From assembly GCA_964030785.1 (NCBI GenBank), contig OZ034967.1:51241533-51305532 (forward strand): 64,000 nt of DNA. Direction: 5' to 3'. The notes below the pieces were generated by a model that saw nothing but the letters and a program-made list of their open reading frames with translations, was not told the origin of the DNA and did no database searches. The DNA is from Siderastrea siderea (Eukaryota; Cnidaria; Anthozoa; Scleractinia; Rhizangiidae). Position numbers and translations under genes: made by a program. How positions within the stretch are numbered: position 1 is the first letter of the stretch; each line of letters begins with the position of its first letter. Of the stretch, positions 21,670 to 28,395 are shown piece after piece.

Positions 21670-22077
21670 ATGGACGCTGGTCATGAGAAGCTATTAGAAA
21701 GATTCGAAGACTTTGAAGTAGATTTGGAAGTGGAGGAGATCTTGGAGAAAGTGAAGAGGGAGTTGGAGGAGGAGGAAACCTTTGGTGAGTTTGCAGAAAG
21801 GTTAAAGGAACTCGAGCCGGAGAAAGTAGAGGCGCAGAAACGCCGAGCAGAAGAGGCCGTTCGTTTGCACCAATATTGTTACCCTCAAATGACCTGTGAC
21901 TGGTACATCGAGGGCCTGGATTATTGCTGCGACTATTGGCGGTACGAGTTTCAGCGGCCAGCCACACCTCCCCCAGCACCGCCACCATCGCCCGATGTCC
22001 CGCGTAAGACAGTTCCGCAGTCGTCGTCGTCACAGACCCCCAGTCAGTTACCATCAAAGCGACGACGACGACGATGA
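21670..22077 (+). CDS. Acidic/coiled-coil protein with Pro-rich and Arg5 tail (135 aa)
   Basis: Function unknown. The ATG at 21670 lies about 35 bp after a TATA box. The first 75 residues are rich in Glu and Leu and predicted to be helical (E-R-F-E-D-F-E-V-D-L-E-V-E-E). Then follow a Cys/Trp/Tyr segment (C-D-W-Y-I-E-G-L-D-Y-C-C-D-Y-W), a Pro-rich stretch and K-R5 before the stop. The last 80 nt overlap the next, larger frame in the +1 register, within a run of cga/gac triplets. This is an arrangement that could allow frameshifting or splicing into that frame. A gtaaga at 22003 could be a donor. Its position next to polB under a shared promoter suggests an early regulatory gene. Confidence 0.65.
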   Translation: MDAGHEKLLERFEDFEVDLEVEEILEKVKRELEEEETFGEFAERLKELEPEKVEAQKRRAEEAVRLHQYCYPQMTCDWYIEGLDYCCDYWRYEFQRPATPPPAPPPSPDVPRKTVPQSSSSQTPSQLPSKRRRRR

Positions 22078-22106
22078 CTCCACCAACGACACCGACTATG
22101 ACCCCC

Positions 22107-22141
<35 letters not shown>

Positions 22142-23119
22142 GACTACGAACTGCCCAACCTTGAGAGAAAACAACTGCAGCAACTGGCCGCTCAAGCGAG
22201 GTACCGGGCCAGGCATCCCGACCGAGTAGCCGCCACTCAACAACGGTTTCTGGCGAAACGTCAGAGCAAGGTACTCCAAATGAGGGCCAAATGTAAACGG
22301 TATCGGGCCAAAAACCCAGACAGCCGAAAAAAGTACCGAGAAAACAATCGAGAGTTCATCGCGGTGTCCAAACAGTGTTACCGGGAAAAACGTCATAAAC
22401 AGGTGGCGGCGGCCCGCAAGCGCTACAAGGCAAGGTATCCAGAGCGCGTGGCTGAGGCTGATAAGCGTTACCGGGAAAGGAATCGAGCCAAGCTGGCGGA
22501 GGCCCAAAGGCGCTACCGGGAAAGGAATCGAGCCAAGCTGGCGGAGGCCCAAAGGCGCTACCGGGAAAAGAATCCGAAACAGCGCCTGGGGTATGACCAA
22601 CAATATCGGGAGACCCATCGAGCCCAGCTGGCGGAAGCCCAAAGGCGCTACCGGGAAAAGAATCCGGAACAGCGCCTGGGGTATGACCAACAATATCGGG
22701 AGACCCATCGAGAGGTGTTGAGGGAGAAAGAGAGGTGTCGTCGAGCCCACCTGGTGGAGAAAAAGAGAACTCGAGAGAAAATGGAGGCTTTAGGACCTTT
22801 GACATTAACCATCCCCCTGACGGATTATTTGAAATCCATTCCTGTGACGCTGGAATCTGTGGATACAAACGGACCGCCCACGGACTCTCATACTCTGTTT
22901 GATTTGGATTCGTGGGGCGTGCAAGTCGTGGACTCCCCTGATTGGGAGAACCTTTCGTATTTGCAGGAGTTATTGAAAGACATGTCACCCGATGATTGGC
23001 AGCAGTTCATGAACGATGTCGAGGATTTTGATGTGGAGGCATTGTTGCCCCCTGAAGACCTCGTTCATGACATGTCATCCGACGAGGGCGTGGATTTATT
23101 GTATGATTTGATGTCTTAA
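21995..23119 (+). CDS. YR-repeat basic protein with acidic tail (about 374 aa)
   Basis: Start uncertain. The first ATG in this frame is 21995, inside the preceding gene, so expression may need leaky scanning, splicing or a frameshift from the 21670 frame. After an Asp-rich block (over ten D in a row with one break) come about ten short repeats of the form R-Y-R-x-K/R-N-P/R-x (Y-R-E-K-N-P-E-Q and relatives). Two of them are repeated almost perfectly at DNA level (22480-22720). The last 90 residues are acidic, with D-W-Q-Q-F-M-N-D-V-E-D-F-D and a terminal S-S-D-E-G-V-D-L-L-Y-D-L-M-S that resembles an acidic activation domain. Basic DNA-binding repeats plus an acidic tail suggest a transcription activator. 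That is inference. Confidence 0.65.
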
Positions 23120-23395
23120 CCCCCTCGTCTCAGTATTTTGGCAGAACATCCGTGTCAGTATTTGGCTTAACATTCGTATTAGTATTTGTGAGAGAACAAA
23201 TGAACTTGACAACTCATCAATCAAAATGACACAAGGGACATTGGTTTTTATTTTATCTGGATTGTCTACATCACAATGGGTTTTGTCTCGCAAATCCTGC
23301 TTGAGACTCAACACGAACTACAGAAGACTACCGAACTGCAGAATAACAATGTGACATTTTCATTGTTTATTTTTACTCAACATGTTATTAAATGT
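23120..23395. other. Intergenic, convergent 3' ends
   Basis: Separates the + strand YR-repeat gene from the - strand capsid block. A tttatt at about 23366 gives an AATAAA poly(A) signal for the - strand unit ending at 23396. Short related phrases (agtatttggc, agtatttgtg, cagtattttgg) repeat at 23145-23190. I see no gene. Confidence 0.5.
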
Positions 23396-23755
23396 TTACA
23401 ATTTTAAACGTTTCTTGGCTTGCATGATTTTCTTGACCACCCGTTCCGTCTTGTTTTTCTTGCCGGGTAATCGATCAATGGCTTGGATCATCTTGGTATC
23501 GGCTTTCCATTTATCTTGCAAATTCTTAGCACGGCTGTAATCAATGTCGTGTTGCTTAGCAATTTGGTCCAAGCGATTGATCCCGGGATCCCCCCGTTTC
23601 AGACGTTTAGCCAAATGGGTGCCAGGTCCCATGTACTGATAACCGGGCCAATGAAATTCCTTCCCCGTTTTCGCAATCCATTTTTGGACATCCAAGGCTC
23701 CTCCTCGTTGGCGGCGTTTCCGTTTGATACCCCTTCTCCTCCTCTTGGTGGGCAT
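23396..23755 (-). CDS. Parvovirus-like phospholipase A2 protein (119 aa)
   Basis: Predicted secreted-type phospholipase A2 of the kind carried in parvovirus VP1, where it cleaves membrane phospholipids during particle entry. Visible marks are a calcium-binding loop Y-M-G-P-G-T (residues 41-46) and a catalytic H-D-x-x-Y (H69, D70, Y73). The N terminus is strongly basic and contains R-R-Q-R-G-G-A-L (residues 14-21). This is the shared Arg-Gln-Arg-Gly-Gly motif of this element and a plausible processing site for its protease. It is the last gene of the - strand structural block, 2 nt after the 23758 gene. PLA2 domains are known in some adintoviruses. Fold assignment is strong, activity inferred. 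Confidence 0.85.
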   Translation of the reverse strand: MPTKRRRRGIKRKRRQRGGALDVQKWIAKTGKEFHWPGYQYMGPGTHLAKRLKRGDPGINRLDQIAKQHDIDYSRAKNLQDKWKADTKMIQAIDRLPGKKNKTERVVKKIMQAKKRLKL

Positions 23756-23757
23756 GT

Positions 23758-24432
23758 TTATTCACTGTCGTATTGCAAACGTCTCCGTCGGGGCTGTTGG
23801 GGTTTGGTCCAATCTTCCCAACCGGGTAAGGGTTTTAATCGTTGCACTTCCCGGGAGACGCCTTTGCCTTTGCCTTTGCCTTTGCCTTTGCCTTTGCCTT
23901 TCGCGGCACCACTTTCGGTTAAATGCTTTTCCCAGGCCTTGCGTCGTTCTCGCACGGTTTCTAAACGCGATCGGATATCCCCTCGACTGGTGGAAGGCCT
24001 CTCTTCTCCTCGACTGGTAGAAGGTCTCGGTTCTCTCGCGCCTTCCCTGGTAGCAGGGGTAATGGTGGGTTTGGGAGCCGACGGACCTCCTTTTATCATG
24101 CGCTTCAACCATTGTTCGACGGGTCCCGTCACCAAATCCCCGGCTTCTTCTTCTTCTTCGCCTGGTGGACCACCCGGGGCACCCGGGGCACCAACCCCCA
24201 CCCCACCGGGAAATTGACGAATGCGTTTGGTTAACTTGATTAATTCTTGACTCAACGGTTTGGTTTGAGCATTAACCGGGGCTGGAGGTAATTGGGGATT
24301 GGCTAATAACACATGTTTTCGGGCGGCGAGCGTTGCGGCTTTGTTCAACAAGGCATTTTCGGTGAGTTCTCCTTTGTAATATTGAATGAGTTGTTCCAAG
24401 TCTTTTTGGGGAATCATGTACACTTCGTCCAT
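23758..24432 (-). CDS. Unknown protein with Pro/Gly-rich centre and KG repeat (224 aa)
   Basis: I do not recognise a named family. Residues 1-75 are a compact, probably helical domain (M-I-P-Q-K-D-L-E-Q-L, then L-L-N-K-A-A-T-L-A-A-R-K). A flexible Pro/Gly/Glu segment follows, then two R-P-S-T-S-R-G-E/D repeats and a run of Lys-Gly dipeptides encoded by a 6-bp tandem repeat (tttgcc on the + strand, 23868-23901). The C terminus is basic. The start codon lies inside the end of the 24644 gene. The position among virion genes suggests a minor capsid or core protein. Length of the KG run is likely to vary between copies. Confidence 0.7.
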   Translation of the reverse strand: MDEVYMIPQKDLEQLIQYYKGELTENALLNKAATLAARKHVLLANPQLPPAPVNAQTKPLSQELIKLTKRIRQFPGGVGVGAPGAPGGPPGEEEEEAGDLVTGPVEQWLKRMIKGGPSAPKPTITPATREGAREPRPSTSRGEERPSTSRGDIRSRLETVRERRKAWEKHLTESGAAKGKGKGKGKGKGKGVSREVQRLKPLPGWEDWTKPQQPRRRRLQYDSE

Positions 24433-24644
24433 GTTCGTTGACTACACTCGGAGCAAAGTTCCCCGTCTTCCTGGTCACGGCAACTCTTACAAAGACGGGC
24501 CCTCAAGATGTGTTGGTACTCTCGATACAACAGGTGATATTTATGCTTCCAATAATGACACTCGTCTTTCCACTTGTCGGTGGCCCGATTGGCCTCTTGT
24601 AATAGAGTCATCCACGTAGGGAGGGTTAACGAACACATTGACAT
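24414..24644 (-). CDS. Small CxxC zinc-ribbon-like protein (76 aa)
   Basis: Function unknown. The ATG at 24644 is chosen over a GTG upstream because it overlaps the previous stop by only 19 nt, and its own 3' end overlaps the next start by 19 nt, a regular compact pattern. The middle is a Trp/Tyr/His-rich helix (E-C-H-Y-W-K-H-K-Y-H-L-L-Y). The C terminus carries C-K-S-C and C-S-E-C eleven residues apart, enough to bind one zinc ion. It could be a small transcription or virion factor. Confidence 0.6.
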   Translation of the reverse strand: MSMCSLTLPTWMTLLQEANRATDKWKDECHYWKHKYHLLYREYQHILRARLCKSCRDQEDGELCSECSQRTWTKCT

Positions 24645-24943
24645 AGCACCTCGTGAAGTCCTTGAAACAACCCTTGTCCTTTTTGTTGGACTAACCACTG
24701 ACGACGTTTTTTGACGGAATGTCGACGACGTCCCAAATCACGTAGTACCTTTTTATAGGGTTGAAGTTTAGCCAGCATGGGTGGGGTGACAGGAATCTTG
24801 TTTTTTAAAAAGTTCAACACCAGTTCACTCACAGCATTGATTTGATCGGCATTGGCATGTTGTAACAACTCTTGACGTTTGGAACCATTGGCTTCTTGTA
24901 ACATGGACCGTAAAAACGGTAATTGACGTCGAAGACGTTGCAT
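24626..24943 (-). CDS. Small helical basic protein, Polinton-recurrent type (105 aa)
   Basis: Two helical segments (L-L-Q-H-A-N-A-D-Q-I-N-A-V-S-E and L-V-L-N-F-L-K-N-K-I) are followed by a basic block, Y-K-K-V-L-R-D-L then R-R-R-H-S-V-K-K-R-R. From family knowledge, short proteins with the order [N-A-D-x-I-x-A-L-S-E ... L-x-x-Y-K-K-x-L-R-x-L ... S-x-K-x-K-R] recur in many invertebrate Polintons without an assigned function. The basic C terminus suggests nucleic-acid binding or a DNA-condensing core protein. It lies in the virion block with overlapping neighbours. Confidence 0.7.
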   Translation of the reverse strand: MQRLRRQLPFLRSMLQEANGSKRQELLQHANADQINAVSELVLNFLKNKIPVTPPMLAKLQPYKKVLRDLGRRRHSVKKRRQWLVQQKGQGLFQGLHEVLCQCVR

Positions 24944-24946
24944 CCT

Positions 24947-25111
24947 TTATCGATGACGACGACGATACCGTTGATTGGCTTTTTGAATCGTGCGTTTTAT
25001 ACGTTTATCCGTTTCCAAGGCCGCGGCTTTCCCCAATCCTACCATGGCGGGGACCAATAGATTTAAAAAACCGCCTCGTTGACGACGGCGTCGTCTTCTC
25101 CTCCTCACCAT
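24947..25111 (-). CDS. Small Arg-rich pX/mu-like virion protein (54 aa)
   Basis: A 54-codon gene, too short for usual ORF cut-offs. It starts M-V-R8-Q-R-G-G-F-L and continues into a hydrophobic segment L-V-P-A-M-V-G-L-G-K-A-A-A, then a basic end Y-R-R-R-H-R. The layout (Arg run, Q-R-G-G cleavage-like site, hydrophobic segment, basic tail) is like the small core or membrane-active peptides of adenoviruses and is repeated in the 30431 and 25105 genes. Its start overlaps the stop of the 25105 gene by 7 nt, and its stop is 3 nt from the 24943 start. Confidence 0.72.
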   Translation of the reverse strand: MVRRRRRRRRQRGGFLNLLVPAMVGLGKAAALETDKRIKRTIQKANQRYRRRHR

Positions 25112-25437
25112 GGTCGACCTGTCAATAGACGTTGAAGGGCTTTGTCTTGTTTGATGGCATCCCGCGTCTCTTTATAGCCTTGACGGGTATTGCGTTTGAA
25201 ATCTTGCCACCAACCCCCACCTCGTTGTCGTCGGTAATGTTGTACATTATCGGTAATGCCTTTCAAGGCTTGACCCCCTAATTTGCCTAAAGCCAGTCCA
25301 AACCCAGGCGCTGGGCCTGATAGAAACATACTCATGCCATGGGCAATTTTATCCACCAAACGGGGTTTCCGACGCATTAAAGCCCCTCCTCGTTGTTTCC
25401 TTTTTCTGCGTCGTCGTCGTCGTTGTTGGACGGCCAT
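25105..25437 (-). CDS. Arg-rich minor virion protein with two RQRGG-type sites (110 aa)
   Basis: The N terminus is M-A-V-Q-Q-R6-K-R-K-Q-R-G-G-A-L. A central Gly/Ala-rich, partly hydrophobic segment (S-G-P-A-P-G-F-G-L-A-L-G-K-L-G-G) is followed by a second R-R-Q-R-G-G-G-W-W and a Lys/Arg-rich tail. Two sites would release a middle peptide if the adenain-like protease cuts after G-G. Adenovirus core and pVI-type precursors have a comparable design. The complement of a TATA-like tttttatgg is at 25471, about 35 bp before the ATG. Function is inferred from layout only. Confidence 0.72.
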   Translation of the reverse strand: MAVQQRRRRRRKRKQRGGALMRRKPRLVDKIAHGMSMFLSGPAPGFGLALGKLGGQALKGITDNVQHYRRQRGGGWWQDFKRNTRQGYKETRDAIKQDKALQRLLTGRPW

Positions 25438-26042
25438 GGTTCTAAGAGTGTGGGACTAGGAGGGAGCGGCTTTTTATGGATCCAATACTCTTTAGGTCTC
25501 AAGGGACGAGGACATCCATCTACATAGCATAGGGCTTCCAAGGGTTGGTACACAAAATGACCATGGTAATCTTGGAGACATCGTTTGGGTAACGGAGGGG
25601 TGAAATCCACAATGGTATCATCCAAGGTTTGCATCTTGATTAAAAATCGTTCCAGATCCTCCAAGGGAATACCCCGCACATGGGTTTTCAATTCGGTCAA
25701 GGCTTTGGCATAGGTGGTAAACGCAAATCGACTCATGGTCACTTTAAATCGGTATTGTTTAAAATCATTCCATCCTTTGACCACGGTGCCCACGGCCGCC
25801 AAACAGGCTACCAACGTACTGTTTTCCAAAAGGGGGCCCGCAATCATACCAGCAGCCATCAGAAGTAAGGCCATACCATTGAACAAGGCATTGATACACC
25901 TGTAATGGTTCAACATTTTTCGATAACACCACCATTGTTGATGATAAAAAGCATACAAGGAATCCATGCGTTGTAATAATTCTGGGGGGAAGGGAAGACC
26001 ATGCTGTTTGGATCCATTCAATAACGACACGACGGTTTTCAT
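25377..26042 (-). CDS. Two-span membrane protein, SLATT-like layout (221 aa)
   Basis: A soluble N terminus (W-W-C-Y-R-K-M-L-N-H-Y) is followed by two close hydrophobic spans (about 49-68 and 74-90), a short basic turn, a long amphipathic helix (F-A-F-T-T-Y-A-K-A-L-T-E-L-K), then Pro-rich and acidic C-terminal parts. Two spans plus one long helix is the layout of SLATT proteins, pore-forming effectors of prokaryotic SMODS/SLOG systems. The resemblance is structural and not proven by sequence. Similar two-span proteins recur in Polintons. It may be a virion membrane-penetration or egress protein. The last 61 nt overlap the 25437 gene. TATA-like: complement of gtttataa at 26095. Confidence 0.68.
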   Translation of the reverse strand: MKTVVSLLNGSKQHGLPFPPELLQRMDSLYAFYHQQWWCYRKMLNHYRCINALFNGMALLLMAAGMIAGPLLENSTLVACLAAVGTVVKGWNDFKQYRFKVTMSRFAFTTYAKALTELKTHVRGIPLEDLERFLIKMQTLDDTIVDFTPPLPKRCLQDYHGHFVYQPLEALCYVDGCPRPLRPKEYWIHKKPLPPSPTLLEPWPSNNDDDDAEKGNNEEGL

Positions 26043-26044
26043 CT

Positions 26045-27001
26045 TTACGGCGAAACACGGGACGACGAGGTTTGTACACTCGGTGCTCCTCCTTGTTTAT
26101 AACTGGTGACAATGCTATTGGTCATGGTGACATTAGCAATTTCACGTCCTTGGGCCAACTGTTCTTGATCTTGTAACAGCATCCGTAAACGTCGTTGTAA
26201 ATCCGCTTGACGCAAGGTACGAGGCTGTCGGCCAGAACTCCCAGATGTCCAAGATCCTCGAGGGGTAGCTGGATTGGAGGCAGGTGTCAAAGGGGAAGTG
26301 GGGGTATTTCGTCGTCGTCCTCGTATTCGTCTCGGTCGTCGTCCACGACGACCCCCACCACCACCACCACCACCACCACCACCTCCTCCACCACCACCAC
26401 CACCACCACCACCTCCACCACCACCAGCACCACCAGCACCACCAGCACCACCAGCACCACCAGCACCTCCACCACCACCAGCTCCACCACCACCACCACC
26501 ACGACCGCTTCCACCACCACCACCACCACCAGCACCACGTCCACCACCACCACCACCACCACCACGTCCACGTCCAGCACCAGCACCACGTCCACTACGT
26601 CCACCACCACGTCCATTACCCCCAGCACCCGCTGCTGTTCGAGCACCCGCTGCCAAGGGTACGCTTGGAGGAGTCGCAGGGGTTCGAGCACCAGAAGACA
26701 ACGGGCTGGTCTGGGGGCTTTGGAATGATTGATTTCCTGGACTTCCTACCCCTGCTGGGGAAGAAGCCTGGGCAGGGGGCGCACCATCTCTACCGGTAAT
26801 GGGGAGAGCTTCCATAAACTGAAAGAGGGGCTCGGCTTCCATTTCCTCCATGGCGACGTCGAGAAGGCCTTGGTCTCCCGTGAAATACAAATCTTGCCAG
26901 GCGCTTGGGGACATTTGATTGCCGCTGGCCGCCCCCACCCCCGCCGGGGACACGGTATCGTACGATTGCGGAGGTTGACGGTCATCGTCATCATCGGCCA
27001 T
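26045..27001 (-). CDS. Gly/Ala/Arg-repeat protein with conserved C-terminal tail (318 aa)
   Basis: The ATG at 27001 follows a TATA-like box (complement of ctttatag, 27039-27046). An acidic N terminus (A-D5-R) with an L-Y-F-T-G-D segment leads to a 130-residue low-complexity block of Gly with interspersed Ala and Arg, including G-G-A repeats, flanked by G-R-G-R clusters and ending R-R-G-R-R-P-R-R-I-R-G-R-R-R. The C-terminal 70 residues are ordinary sequence (L-Q-R-R-L-R-M-L-L-Q-D, then N-S-I-V-T-S-Y-K-Q-G-G-A-P). The mix resembles the Gly-Ala and Gly-Arg regions of gammaherpesvirus episome-maintenance proteins and RGG RNA-binding proteins, but this is compositional only. It sits next to the ATPase. 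Confidence 0.75.
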   Translation of the reverse strand: MADDDDDRQPPQSYDTVSPAGVGAASGNQMSPSAWQDLYFTGDQGLLDVAMEEMEAEPLFQFMEALPITGRDGAPPAQASSPAGVGSPGNQSFQSPQTSPLSSGARTPATPPSVPLAAGARTAAGAGGNGRGGGRSGRGAGAGRGRGGGGGGGGRGAGGGGGGGSGRGGGGGGAGGGGGAGGAGGAGGAGGAGGGGGGGGGGGGGGGGGGGGGGGGGRRGRRPRRIRGRRRNTPTSPLTPASNPATPRGSWTSGSSGRQPRTLRQADLQRRLRMLLQDQEQLAQGREIANVTMTNSIVTSYKQGGAPSVQTSSSRVSP

Positions 27002-27041
27002 GGTTTGCTTTTCTCTTTTTACCTGTTCCAAGGGGGTGCCT

Positions 27042-27695
27042 TTATAGTCGTTTTTGATAGGTGCGAGTCCATCCTTCGTCTTTTAACAGGTGACTCAACA
27101 CCCGTTGTTGATCGGACGAGGCCGGATGTAAATCCAAGGCCAAATACCCATACGGTCGTGTGGTGGCTTGATGAAACGTCTCCAACGTGTCTTTCCAAGT
27201 GGTAGGAAACGATTGAAGCATGACGTTGCGTACCCCTAATTGATCTCGAGGGTTCTTGAACGCCACGATGTAATGGGCATTGCGGGATATACTTTTCGCA
27301 TAGCGACCCACGGGAAACATGTCTTGGCACAAGTAGAGCACCGTCACCCCTTGATGATGCGAATGTTTGGTGAATAAATCCAACACGCGTTTATCGTGGC
27401 TGCCTTCATCCATTAAATCATCCAAGACCAGGACCCCCTGTCCTTCAGGAAACCATTGCACTAAGGCCTCATGATCGGGAATCCCTTCGTGAAACACCAC
27501 CCCTTGATCTTGCATGCCTTGAAATCGATCTTGCCAGGCCCCATAACAATAATGCATTTGGGTCGGTGGACTTTCAAACAACTCGGGGTTGTCTACCAAG
27601 AGTTTTTCCGTAAACGCGGTTTTACCACATCCCGAAGGACCCACCACCAAGATAGAGGAAGGAGTATGAAAACGAAACGGTTTCCCCGTTTGCAT
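27042..27695 (-). CDS. FtsK/HerA-type DNA packaging ATPase (217 aa)
   Basis: Predicted to pump the genome into capsids. Walker A is G-P-S-G-C-G-K-T (residues 19-26), Walker B V-L-V-L-D-D (88-93), and a downstream L-Y-L-C-Q-D acts as sensor-like motif. Length and compact layout fit the A32-like packaging ATPases of Polintons and large DNA viruses. The ATG lies about 45 bp 3' of the tRNA-like unit at 27740-27825 on the same strand, so Pol II and Pol III units are packed side by side. The frame is intact. Confidence 0.93.
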   Translation of the reverse strand: MQTGKPFRFHTPSSILVVGPSGCGKTAFTEKLLVDNPELFESPPTQMHYCYGAWQDRFQGMQDQGVVFHEGIPDHEALVQWFPEGQGVLVLDDLMDEGSHDKRVLDLFTKHSHHQGVTVLYLCQDMFPVGRYAKSISRNAHYIVAFKNPRDQLGVRNVMLQSFPTTWKDTLETFHQATTRPYGYLALDLHPASSDQQRVLSHLLKDEGWTRTYQKRL

Positions 27696-27739
27696 GATGA
27701 TGACGAACTACCCTTAGAAAAAAAAGGCACCTTTTTATT

Positions 27740-27825
27740 GGAGTCGGTGGGACTCGAACCCACGTACGACCCGATCCCTATCTGAATCAAAGGTCTAAGG
27801 CTCTAACCAACTGAGCTACGACTCC
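27740..27825 (-). tRNA. tRNA-like Pol III gene with non-canonical anticodon arm
   Basis: On the - strand the 86 nt form a perfect 7-bp acceptor stem (ggagtcg/cgactcc), a 4-bp D stem (gctc/gagc) and a perfect T arm (gtggg-ttcgagt-cccac). The A box TAGCTCAGTTGG and B box GGTTCGAGTCC match consensus exactly, and T8 follows 14 nt downstream (27718-27725), a strong Pol III stop. The 37 or so nt between the D and T arms do not fold into a standard 5-bp anticodon stem with U33. Instead they can form a hairpin gattc/ggatc. It therefore looks like a tRNA-derived small RNA gene and not a decoding tRNA, unless a short intron is removed. Confidence 0.7.
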
Positions 27826-27853
27826 GACATCACTTTTTTCCAACAAATTTTAT

Positions 27854-28393
27854 TTAACCATTACATTGATGATACGGATGACAATACAGTTGATACCATC
27901 TGGCTTCTTGGCCTACAATCAATTGTTGAAGGCGTTGACCGGCTTGATGGTCATTACTAACATAATCATGATCCGAAAACTCATTTAAAAACGCTTGCAA
28001 GGTCCGTCCACGGGCTTTGGCTTTCAAATACAACAAGGCGTAATCACCACAACTCTTGCTTGAAATGGCTTGGAGGGACTTGCCATTGGTCACTACATAC
28101 TTCCAATGTTGGACAATCCAATCTCGTAACGGGGTAGCTTGCACGTACGTGTCCATGGGCAAAGCATAACTATCGAGGACTTCACACACCTTTCCATCCG
28201 TCCACACCGCTAACCAATGTTGTCCCGGTTGATCGTGTGGGTCGGTATTCACAATGTACCCTTGGGGTTGGGTCTTGACAGGAGTCTTGGGTAAACGATC
28301 ACAGGCCACGGTTCCGTAAAAGACCGGGTTCAATTGGGGGTCGTCTCGGGCTAAATAATCCAACTGTACATTATTCAAGGCCACGTGTTCCAT
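27854..28393 (-). CDS. Adenain-type cysteine protease (179 aa)
   Basis: Predicted maturation protease of the virion (adenain/Ulp1-like fold). The catalytic set is visible in order: H59 in G-Q-H-W-L-A-V-W, D74 in V-L-D-S-Y, Q108 as oxyanion residue, and C115 in S-K-S-C-G-D-Y. Length is close to adenovirus proteases. It lies directly before the major capsid gene (2-nt gap) and presumably cuts capsid precursors. The recurrent Q-R-G-G motif in six small proteins of this element is the best candidate substrate site, by analogy with the G-G-containing sites of adenain. Confidence 0.92.
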   Translation of the reverse strand: MEHVALNNVQLDYLARDDPQLNPVFYGTVACDRLPKTPVKTQPQGYIVNTDPHDQPGQHWLAVWTDGKVCEVLDSYALPMDTYVQATPLRDWIVQHWKYVVTNGKSLQAISSKSCGDYALLYLKAKARGRTLQAFLNEFSDHDYVSNDHQAGQRLQQLIVGQEARWYQLYCHPYHQCNG

Positions 28394-28395
28394 CT

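Noticed and set aside
21611..22988. Large - strand frames opposite the 21670 and 21995 genes
   Set aside because: They mirror the Asp/Arg and YR repeats on the + strand. They lack ATG-linked promoters and recognisable domains.
26207..26799. Long + strand open frames rich in Thr/Ser, Pro or His opposite the Gly-rich gene
   Set aside because: They are the antisense readings of the ggc/gga/ggt repeat of the 26045-27001 gene. Only the - strand frame has non-repetitive ends and a promoter.
27740..27825. Ordinary decoding tRNA (Lys, Gln or Ser anticodon)
   Set aside because: Each possible anticodon loop lacks a paired 5-bp stem or has C at position 33, and the D-to-T distance is about 13 nt too long. 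It is kept only as tRNA-like.
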